Assembly (NCBI RefSeq): GCF_963678635.1
Contig: NC_087071.1
Span: 37,659,858-37,723,857 of the forward strand
Reading direction: 5' to 3'
Source of the DNA: Symsagittifera roscoffensis
Lineage: Eukaryota > Xenacoelomorpha > Acoela > Convolutidae
Length of the DNA: 64,000 nucleotides
Shown here: positions 36,101 through 48,100 of the stretch, in pieces
How positions within the stretch are numbered: position 1 is the stretch's first letter
How the letters are laid out: each line of letters starts with the position of its first letter
Position numbers and translations under genes: made by a program
Notes under the pieces: model-generated
The model's input: only the letters and a program-made list of their open reading frames with translations
Databases searched by the model: none
What the model was told of the DNA's origin: nothing

Positions 36101-39100
36101 AAGCGTACCTTATATGGTTAGCTAGGTGAGTGTAGTTCATGGCCATTCTCTCGTAGTCAGAAGACATCTTAGTGAGAGACAGAGACTGTCTCAGTGCCAG
36201 CCAGGAGAGAGTGAGTATTCCGAACAGAGTAGTCACCACTAGCATGCCCTTGCTACCCCCACACGAAGAGCTATCAGAGGCACCCTTCAGTTCAGAGTAT
36301 CCTGGAAATAAAAAAACTTTCAATGAGAAATATTGAAAGAGGAGAGGAGATTGCTGTACAAGTAGCACAAAATGATCCGCTTGCAGTTTTCATCCAAAAA
36401 CATTAGCTGATTGAGACAAATTTAAAAACGTTTTTTGTTGTCGATTTCGCTCAAACATTTTGTGTCAAGAGAGCTACTAAAAGCTAGGCTGAGAGCAAAC
36501 TGGCGATGGCTTCATTCATAAAACCCAAAAGATATTAATGTTAGTGCAATCTTTAGTATAGATTTGTCCAAAAACAAAAAATTAAAATCCGAATAAAAAA
36601 AAATTTCAGATGTTTGGTGAGTATTGGTCGAATTAAGGCTTAAAGAATTAAGTCTGACAATAACCCATCTAAAGATTTTGGCATTGTTGTGATTTGTGTT
36701 TTATTTTTTGTATTTTGACCTCTAGTTCTTCATTAGATACCTGTTAATTTCTGTCAATTCGAAGTCTATTGGACTTCGCGGCCTTTATCTATTCTCTTTA
36801 AAAAAGACAGTTTTAATTCAGTTCATTCTGTTTTAGTCTTTAAGCCTTAGCTTAGTTAATCTAAAGTATACGAGTGGTATTTGAATACTTTTTATTAGGC
36901 ACCTTATTCTACAACTGAAATGAACTACTTCATATGCTATGGCTACAAGAATAGTCGCAGGGAAAAAATCGACAATTTTTGACTGATGAACATATTTTTA
37001 AGTATCAATTTTTCAATTTTTCACAAAAACCGAAATCCTTCCAAAATTTGGCTATCAAACAAGCATCCAAGGGCAGATATAGCATTTTTTCTAGGGGGCG
37101 GATTTTCAAAAATTTTGCTGACCTTTTATTTTTTTAGGCCGACAAAAAAAATTAGAGGCGTTTTAGGCACTTTTTGGAAAGCTCCCCCCTCAAAATATGT
37201 ATAAATTGGCGCCAGAGACGCCTTTTAAAATTTTAAGTGTCCGTCAGCCACAAATGGATATCTTAAAATAGTGCAAAAGGGGATCAAAAATTTTTCCGAC
37301 TCAAACTTTGTTGGTCAATAATTTTTTCGATTTTGGTAACGAAAAAAAACGAAATGTTTGTGCTTGAGGTGTTTTTTTCTTCAGACAAATTTTTAACTTG
37401 ACACATTTGACGGAATTTTTTATGTCATTCAAAAAGTACTGTTCTCCTGAGCTTAGATTTGAAAAATATTTCACATGTGATCATTTTTCTTAAAGTTATG
37501 GGGGTTTAAAAAATGCCCCTGGGGGTTTTAAAAATTGTCGCGATATATTTGGCGCTATTAACGCGTAAGCGGAGATTTAATCCGTCTTAGAAAATGTTCC
37601 AAGTTGGTTGAAGGAAATTTATTTGCCACAACTGATTCGTTACTAGGAGTAAAATAAAATCTATCACTTTGAGTTTTATATGCCGTGTGGAGGGATTATT
37701 TTTACAAAGAAAAACTCAAAAAAATTTTTTGTTTGTTTTATTACCTTTATTTTTAGACATTTTTACTGCTACATAAAAAATATTGAAACTATGATAAAAT
37801 TGTTACATTATTGTCTTGATATTTCGGTATCAGTATATGGGGGTTTGTTGAACATCCGCCGTGATTTGGAACAATTAAAATAATGTATTAAAAACCGACG
37901 AAATTAGAGACGAATTTGGAAGGGACAATTTGGGTTTTAAAAAATAATTTAAAAATCAAATCTAGAAAAAAACAAGACTGCTCGTATATCAAGGCAAGGC
38001 CCTGAATTTTCCGTTTGTCCCTTAATTAAAATCGAACGGTTTTAGGGAAACGAAAATTTTGAAAACATTCACCATTTGGACAATATCAAGGAGTAAAGTT
38101 TTGAGGCGTACGAAATTATAACGACCAATTAGCTAGCCTCAATTCAATTTGGAACGAATGGGTTGTGCGGGATAATACGCCACTCATAAGTAATTTGCGT
38201 TATGCTCTCAGCATTATTATTAAACTCTTCAAAGGGCGCATAATACAGTCCAGAACATGGCAAATTTGGCAATTTTCAAACCCACAGAACTTTACAAAAA
38301 ATAATTGGAGGTTAAATATCTTTTTACACTTGAACTCAGGATGTCCATATTTTCAATGGGGCATAAAAAATTTCGATGAAAATTGTTATTTCGATCGGTT
38401 GACTGATTAAAAAAAAAGCACACCGAACATAAATATTCCGTTTTCTTCGAAAGTCGGATCAACAAATGCTTGCCATGTTTTGCAACTGTCCTTTGAGGTT
38501 TTTTAACTACTGCAAGGTTTGCCTTCCAAGTACCCAGTGTATTGAAAATTTTATTTGGAAATTCGTCAGATGTAAAGATTTAAAGTGGCTTTGAGTTCTA
38601 AAAAATTCCATTACCCACGTATTAACAACAAACTATTTAAAATCAGAGTGATAAACTCAATTGGTTCCCGTCCAAATAGCAATAAAAACGCTCTTAAATT
38701 ATTCATCACTCAGCGCAGTTTATTTCCTCAACGATAAGTGGGCACTTCAAAAATTTCACTGCCATATTAAAGCATTGTCAGACTACCTTTGAGAGTGAAG
38801 AAATTAATGACGTAAAGTGTTTTTTAACCAAATTTGACTATAACAACAAAAACTCTTAGCTCTCCGCCATATTTTGATTTATAAAAAATTATAAGTTATT
38901 TGTTTTTTTTTAATCGAAATATGGTGGGGGGAAGACCTGAAACAAGCAAAAACGTGCGTTTGAGTCCCTGAAACGCACGTTTATGAATGTCTCAGGTCTT
39001 CCCCCACCATAATTTGATTAAAAAACCAATTTATAAGTATTTGGTTTTTTTTCTATCAAAATATGGTGGGGGAAGAATTGGGGAGAAGCATAAACGTGCG

Positions 39101-42100
39101 TTTTAGGCCATGAAACGCACGTTTATGCATGTCTCAGCTCTTCCCCTACCATATTTTGATTTAAAAACCAAATACTTTATAAATTGGTTTTTTAAATCAA
39201 AATATGGTGGGGAAGACCTGAGAAAAAAAAGAAAAATAAAATCGAAAAATCAATCGGTGTTCTAATTCTTTTTTTTAAATTTTCATATTGCTCAATTACT
39301 CTGAATAAGGTGCTCTCTTCAAGTCTGGAGATTGAAATATATAGTTAAACCAAATTGTCGTTAAAACCCATGTAGAATGGAATTGAGAGGTGAATTGGTT
39401 TGCACTGGCTCTTTTTGAATGAAAAATTTTGCTGCCACCGTTTTTAAATCCAATTCATGGCTGAAAACCAACCCAAATGACAACAAAAGGCACGTTTATG
39501 CATGTCTCAGGTCTTCCCCCACAATGTTTTGATTGAAAACCAAATACTTCATAAATTGGTTTTTTTAAATCAAAATATGGTGGGTGAAGCACTGAGACAT
39601 CCATGAACATGCGTTTTGTTGTCATTTGGGTTGGTTTTCAGCCATGAATTGGATTTAATTCAAAAATGGTGGCAGCAAAATTTTTTATTCAAAAAGAGCC
39701 AGTCCAGAACAATTCACCTCTCAATTCCATTCTACACGGGTTTTAATGTCAATTTGGTTTAACTGTATATTTCAATCTGCAGACTTGAGGAGAGCACCTC
39801 ATTCAGAGTAATTGAGCAATATGAAAAAAAATTTGGAAAAAAGAAGAATTTTTAGAACACCGATTAATTTTTCGATTTTATTTTTCATTTTTTCCCTATT
39901 TATAGCTATAATTGCACAGGAAACGACTTTTTTCTTTTATTTAATCTTTTTTTCACTCTCTTGAGAAACTTGACTTAGTATCTGACCTATGAGTAAGGGG
40001 ACGACTGAGAGTATGCATCCGAATATGAAGAGGGGCACATTAGTAACTGACCTATGAGTAGGGGGATGACTGAGAGTATGCATCCGAATATGAAGAGGGG
40101 CACATTAGTATCTGACCTATGGGTAAGGGGACGACTGAGAATATGCATCCGAATATGAAGAGGGGCACATTAGTATCTGACCTTTGCGTAAGGGGACGAC
40201 TGAGAGTATGCATCCAAATATGAAGAGGGGCACATTAGTATCTGACCTATGAGTAAGGGGACGACTGAGAGTATGCATCCGAATATGAAGAGGGGCACAT
40301 TAGTATCTGACCTATGAGTAAGGGGACGACTGAGAGTATGCATCCGAATATGAAGAGGGGCACATTAGTATCTGACCTATGTGTAAGGGGACGACTGAGA
40401 GTATGCATCCGAATATGAAGAGGGGCACATTAGTATCTGACCTATGAGTAAGGGGACGACTGAGAGTATGCATCCGAATATGAAGAGGGGCACATTAGTA
40501 TCTGACCTATGGGTAAGGGGACGACTGAGAATATGCATCCGAATATGAAGAGGGGCACATTAGTATCTGACCTATGAGTAAGGGGACGACTGAGAGTATG
40601 CATCCGAATATGAAGAGGGGCACATTAGCATCTGACCTATGAGTAAGGGGACGACTGAGAGTATGCATCCGAATATGAAGAGGGGCACATTAGTATCTGA
40701 CCTATGGGTAAGGGGACGACTGAGAATATGCATCCGAATATGAAGAGGGGCACATTAGTATCTGACCTATGAGTAAGGGGATGACTGAGAATATGCATCC
40801 GAATATGAAGAGGGGCACATTAGTATCTGACCTATGAGTATGGGGACGACTGAGAATATGCATCCGAATATGAAGAGGGGCACATTAGTATCTGACCTAT
40901 GATCAAGGGGACGACTGAGAGTATGCATCCGAATATGAAGAGGGGCACATTAGTATCTGACCTATGAGTAAGGGGACGACTGAGAGTATGCATCCGAATA
41001 TGAAGAGGGGCACATTAGTATCTGACCTATGGGTAAGGGGACGACTGAGAATATGCATCCGAATATGAAGAGGGGCACATTAGTATCTGACCTATGAGTA
41101 AGGGGATGACTGAGAATATGCATCCGAATATGAAGAGGGGCACATTAGTATCTGACCTATGAGTAAGGGGACGACTGAGAATATGCATCCGAATATGATG
41201 AGGGGCACATTAGTATCTGACCTATGAGTAAGGGGACGACTGAGAATATGCATCCGAATATGAAGAGGTGCACATTAGTATCTGACCTATGAGTAAGGGG
41301 ACGACTGAGAGTATGCATCCGAATATGAAGAGGGGCACATTAGTATCTGACCTATGGGTAAGGGGACGACTGAGAATATGCATCCGAATATGAAGAGGGG
41401 CACATTAGTATCTGACCTATGAGTAAGGGGATGACTGAGAATATGCATCCGAATACGAAGAGGGGCACATTAGTATCTGACCTATGAGTAAGGGGACGAC
41501 TGAGAATATGCATCCGAATATGAAGAGGGGCACATTAGTATCTGACCTATGAGTAAGGTGACGACTGAGAATATGCATCCGAATATGAAGAGGGGCACAT
41601 TAGTATCTGGCCTATGAGTAAGGGGACGACTGAGAGTATGCATCCGAATATGAAGAGGGGCACATTAGTATCTGACCTATGAGTAAGGGGACGACTGAGA
41701 GTATGCATCCGAATATGAAGAGGGGCACATTAGTATCTGACCTATGGGTAAGTAGACGACTGAGAATATGCATCCGAATATGAAGAGGGGCACATTAGTA
41801 TCTGACCTATGAGTAAGGGGATGACTGAGAATATGCATCCGAATATGAAGAGGGGCACATTAGTATCTGACCTATGGGTAAGGGGACGACTGAGAATATG
41901 CATCCGAATATGAAGAGGAGCACATTAGTATCTGACCTATGAGTAAGGGGACGACTGAGAATATGCATCCGAATATGAAGAGGGGCACATTAGTATCTGA
42001 CCTATGAGTAAGGGGACGACTGAGAATATGCATCCGAATATGAAGAGGGGCACATTAGTATCTGACCTATGAGTAAGGGGACGACTGAGAGTATGCATCC

Positions 42101-45100
42101 GAATATGAAGAGGGGCATATTAGTATCTGACCTATGCGTAAGGGGACGACTGAGATTATGCATCCAAATATGAAGAGGGGCACATTAGTATCTGACCTAT
42201 GAGTAAGGGGACGACTGAGAGTATGCATCCGAATATGAAGACGGGCACATTAGTATCTGACCTATGAGTAAGGGGACTACTGAGAATATGCATCCGAATA
42301 TGAAGAGGGGCACATTAGTATCTGACCTATGAGTAAGGGGACGACTGAGAGTATGCATCCGAATATGAAGAGGGGCACATTAGTATCTGACCTATGAGTA
42401 AGGGGACGACTGAGAGTATGCATCCGAATATGAAGAGGGGCACATTAGTATCTGACCTATGAGTAAGGGGATGACTGAGAGTATGCATCTGAATATGAAG
42501 AGGGGCACATTAGTATCTGACCTATGAGTAAGGGGACGACTGAGAATATGCATCCGAATATGAAGAGGGGCACATTAGTATCTGACCTATGAGTAAGGGG
42601 ACGACTGAGAGTATGCATCCGAATATGAAGAGGGGCACTAAGAGGGCGAACACATCTATCCTGTTGAGGAGTCTACCCATAGACTGGTACATGGTCTTCT
42701 TCCGCTTGCACTGCTTGCAGAACCTAAAAAAAAAGAAACCAAAATAGCAGTGATTCATTTTATAGAATAATGAATTTATATCTTGTAGCATGTATACTTT
42801 TTGTTCTTCGGTTTATATTAAACTTCAGATGTTTGCGAACAAGTGCGGATCTAGGATTTTCACGAGGGGGGGGGGGGATTTTCAAAAAAATCGAAACTTT
42901 GGCGACTTTTTTTAGATCGACTAAATTGATTTTCTGAGCTCTTCCAAACCACTATAAAGATCCCATTTTGACCACGTTTTCTGCACCGCATTCATGTTTT
43001 TGAAGAAAAAAAACAGGCCAAAAAAAGTTTTAAGGCACTTTTTGGAAAAATTTGACCAAAAAATCGATTTTTGGTCAAAAAAAAAAAGATTTTTTTTTTT
43101 TGGCGCGCGCTCCTCCCTCAAAAATTAGTATATACTGGCGCCATTTGCGCCTTCGAGAAAGTTTTAGGTTCCTCACCAAAAATATATATCTGAAAATAGT
43201 ACAACGGGGTGACCTAAATCCGCTACTGTTTGCTAAGTTTAAATGTTTGTGAAGAAAAAAAAGAACAGTCAACCAAGTTCTTCTGCTTTCGTTACAAAGT
43301 TGCAATCTCAAGAATTGCTAAAATTTGTCTTTTTTTTCAAGGTTTGCATTTCATATAAAAAAAGACTGTTTTTCAACTACTGTTGAAAAGTAGCATCAAA
43401 CATCGTGTGTAATTCCTACGAATTTCTAGCAAAAATTCCCATTTACTGCATAATATTCCAAACAGCCATCGGCAGAAAGTGAACTTTTTACTACTTAGTG
43501 AACCAAGACAGTAATGTATTTATGGTTAAATATAGGTATTTTTTGCGCATATTTATAATTTAGCCAAAACTTATTAACTGGAAAAACATCAATATTTTAT
43601 AACAGAAAAAAAACGCCTAAAACCCGATAAGTTTGAATTATTTAGTGAGCACATATAACTAACAAGCATCAGTCATAAGATACTCACAGGGATCGACTCA
43701 CGGGCCCTAAGGCCCATCGAGGAGACGTCCATTAACATGTCAAGTCTCAATTTCTAAGAACTCAATCTTTTTTCAAATAATGTCACAAAAGTTTCCATGC
43801 TCGACAAAAAATAGCTATTCTTTTTCAGTTTCTTCGTTATCTCAAAATTTGTTATGAAAAATTAAACCGTAATAATTCTACCAATACCGAAAAAAAACAG
43901 ACTTGCAAAACAGACATAAAAAAATTTTCTTCTTTTATTATATGTATAGGGAAAAATCTATTCCTAATTTTCTTTTCTGGTATATACTTATTTTCAAAGA
44001 ACGCTTAAATTAAGGCTTCGAAATGATTTAAATGGTTCTTTACGATTTTATATTCTACTACGGTTAGAAACTCCTCTCATCTTTCTTAATATTTAAAAAA
44101 AAGACATTCAACAACAAATTGTGATAATGGTTATCTTGCAAGAATCTTGCAAGAAACTTGGAAGATAAACATACATTGTCAAGAAAAATTGGCAAAAATC
44201 TTGCAAAATAACTATTGGCTATCGACTGGGGTACCTGCTAAGGAACTCGATGTACTTGGCGTTGGAATCCTCCTTGCCATCCGCCTCCGTGGATCCCTTG
44301 CCAATCTTGTGACTCCTGGTGATCTGGTACTTGAGAGGGGTCTCATCGTCCGAGTCTGCGGCATCCATGAGTACTGCATTGATTGCTGTCTTCTTGATTG
44401 TTCTGCTCTTTTTGTTCGATGCAGAGTTGGTCGAATACGTCGAGGTCATAGTCGCTGATTTGTTATCACTATAAGCAAAATCTTATTTCACACATTCACA
44501 ATTTTGTCACGAACACGTATTTTTAAAATAACCATTAACATGATTAACATAAGTAAGCTATTACAATAAATTATAAATCAACTATGACACCGGCATGCAA
44601 TTATGCAGAAAAAAGATAAGCGAAAACTATAAAAAAAGTGAAATCACCAACCACCAGCGGATTTAGGGGGGGGGGGGGATGCGGACGCCCGCTCTCTCAG
44701 GAATTCTACCCACTGCCGGCCCAAAGGCTCCCCCCTTTTGTACTGTTTTGAGATATCAATTTTTGGTGACGGACCAAAAAATTTTTTGAAGGAGCCAAAT
44801 TTGAGGGGGGGGGGGGTAATAAAAGTGTGCAAATACCACTGGTAAACTAATCTAACTAAACTAAGTTAAAAGACAAAAGTAATGTCGTTAAATTAAAACT
44901 GACCGATGTCTAAATAGAGCAACTAGTGACGCGAAGTCCACTGGACTTCGTACGGCTAACAACTAACCGGTATGTAATTAACTGATAGAGATCAAGGTCA
45001 CTACTTAACAATACAAAATCACAACCTTCCCCAATGCTCGAAAAATTGTATCTGCACTATCACTGGGTAGCCAATGTCGCACATATACTCTCCATTCTCC

Positions 45101-48100
45101 CCTCACTCCGCAAGGGCTAAAGTTTGAGACAAAAATAATCATCCTTTAGCACCAATGGCATTTACAGGGATAATACAAATTAACGTGGAGATGAATATGG
45201 GATAGTTTTTACAGGCTACCTACACAAGGATACAGATATATACAGCGAATGAACAATTAGTTAAAACAGTGTTATGAACAATTGGGGTTATGTATCATAT
45301 AAACGAAAAGAACAAACTAAACTAAAATGGTGATTGAAATAAAATAGGTTCATCTAAAGGCTAATGTAAAAATTCACTATTGTTGAGAAATGAAAGATAA
45401 ATTGAAATAATTTCCAATGGTAAAAGATAAGGCTACCTCGAGTTTGAATTAAACATGTGAGTTCTATGAGTTTTATGATGTGGCATTAAGTGTTTCATGA
45501 AAATTGTCGGCCTCTTTTCTGGCTACTGAGTCTATAATCGATGATACATCGCTTCCGTCGTCATCTTGAATATCCACTAAACGTTCTACCAATGAAGATG
45601 ATCTGACTGCAATTTTCGGATTCATTGAAGAAGTGGTCGAGGTTGATCCTTGAGTTGTTTCAGCCACTAAGGTTGGTTTGGGTAATACATCCTCCAGTGG
45701 TGTCAAGTAGCCTAAAGGTGAATCTAGGGAATTAGTCGTCAAGGCTTTTTTGGTCGCCGAGAAAATTATGAGTTGCTTTTCTTCCGAGTCCAGGGTATCC
45801 GTAATTGTGGTTGCAGGTGACACCTGTTCAATGAATCGCCTTACTCCATAGAATTTGGGTGAGCCTGGATTTCTGCACATAGGGACTTCTGTTACTGCCT
45901 CCGTTGTTTTCTCCGGTGAGCTCTCAATTGATATTGGGTTGTCACTAGTGCCAGCGGTTGATGTGATGAACGCTGGGAAAGTGGCTTTACTTGTAAATGT
46001 TTGTCTTGACTGATCTAAAGCACTATCGCCACTAAAAGGTTGGGAATTATGAACAGCCTTTTGTGTATTTCCGACATAATGTCGTTATCAAAAATTAAGG
46101 TAATTCCTGGGCTTTCTCCCCGAAGGGAAATTTTTGATGTTTTCTCTGACGAAATAAATTCTGTACTTGTATTTTTGTCTTCTTGATTTAGAAATGACCC
46201 GTTTCCGAAAAAAAAGAGATGAAAAAAAGAAATAAGTTTTGTCCGAAAGAAAAAGTTGATTCAAATTGATTTTGGCATAATTTAAAGGAATTCAACCGGT
46301 TGTGCAAGACTCTGAACTGGACTTCGTACGGCTAACAACTAACCGGTATGTAATTAACTGATAGAGATCAAGGTCACTACTTAACAAAACAAAATCACAA
46401 CCTTCCCCAATGCTCGAAAAATTGTATCTGCACTATCACTGGGTAGCCAATGTCGCACATATACTCTCCATTCTCCCCTCACTCCGCAAGGGCTAAAGTT
46501 TGAGACAAAAATAATCATCCTTTAGCACCAATGGCATTTACAGGGATAATACAAATTAACGTGGAGATGAATATGGGATAGTTTTTACAGGCTACCTACA
46601 CAAGGATAGAGATATATACAGCGAATGAACAATTAGTTAAAACAGTGTTATGAACAATTGGGGTTATGTATCATATAAACGAAAAGAACAAACTAAACTA
46701 AAATGGTGATTGAAATAAAATAGGTTCATCTAAAGGCTAATGTAAAAATTCACTATTATTGAGAAATGAAAGATAAATTGAAATAATTTCCAATGGTAAA
46801 AGATAACGCTACCTCGAGTTTGAATTAAACATGTGAGTTCTATGAGTTTTATGATGTGGCATTAAGTGTTTCATGAAAATTGTCGGCCTCTTTTCTGGCT
46901 ACTGAGTCTATAATCGATGATATATCGCTTCCGTCGTCATCTTGAATATCCACTAAACGTTCTTCCAATGAAGATGATCTGACTGCAATTTTCGGATTCA
47001 TTGAAGAAGTGGTCGAGGTTGATCCTTGAGTTGTTTCAGCCACTAAGGTTGGTTTGGGTAATACATCCTCCAGTGGTGTCAAGTAGCCTAAAGGTGAATC
47101 TAGGGAATTAGTCGTCAAGGCTTTTTTGGTCGCCGAGAAAATTATGAGTTGCTTTTCTTCCGAGTCCAGGGTATCCGTAATTGTGGTTGCAGGTGACACC
47201 TGTTCAATGAATCGCCTTACTCCATAGAATTTGGGTGAGCCTGGATTTCTGCACATAGGGACTTCTGTTACTGCCTCCGTTGTTTTCTCCGGTGAGCTCT
47301 CAATTGATATTGGGTTGTCACTAGTGCCAGCGGTTGATGTGATGAACGCTGGGAAAGTGGCTTTACTTGTAAATGTTTGTCTTGACTGATCTAAAGCACT
47401 ATCGCCACTAAAAGGTTGGGAATTATGAACAGCCTTCGGGTCAGTTCCCAAATAATCCTCTAAAACATTATCCCAATGATCTAAGTCTAGTGAAGAAGAA
47501 AAATCCGATTTAACGAAATTTGAACCTTTGTTGGCTAAAGCTTTTGTTTTCCTCCTTTTCGTAGTATTTAGGCTCGTTGGTGTGTATGCTGTTGATGGGC
47601 CGGTTTCATTGGAATCCTTTCTTTTCAACGGAGAATTTCTCTTTCGGTTCCCTGCTAAATCATAATTACTAATTAAGGTATTCGGTACTGATGAAAGTTT
47701 TTAAGGAGCCAAAGGTTGAGTTTTCTTGAAGGCGAGATCTGATTTCTAAGTATATGGCCATTATCTAAGGTTACCGTATGTGTTGTATCAGACAAATGTT
47801 TTCCGCCAAGGGGTTTAAAATACGGTTCGCCTTCCCTTCTGTTAACCGTCTTCCTTAACCAATTACCTCTTTGGTTGAAGGGGTTAGATAGTGGGGCTCT
47901 TTGCGGGTCTTGATCGGTTTTATCCGTCGTGTCGCTCTCGTATCCCCTCCTGTCCAGTATTGTTTCTTCCAAATAACTGTCCTCTATAATGTCATTCACT
48001 CTCCAATCCTATGGTCTATCTCTCGACAAAATTGACTTCTCTTTATCTAAACTAATGGCCCGTGAGACCAATGATTTACAGAATGTGTTTGGGGATCTTT

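Noticed and set aside
39971-42638. CRISPR-like array
   Set aside because: The repeat is continuous with no unique spacers, and the setting is an animal intron.
44147-44458. Plus-strand 103-codon frame opposite exon 2
   Set aside because: Shadow of the real minus-strand exon, whose splice phases fit its neighbours.
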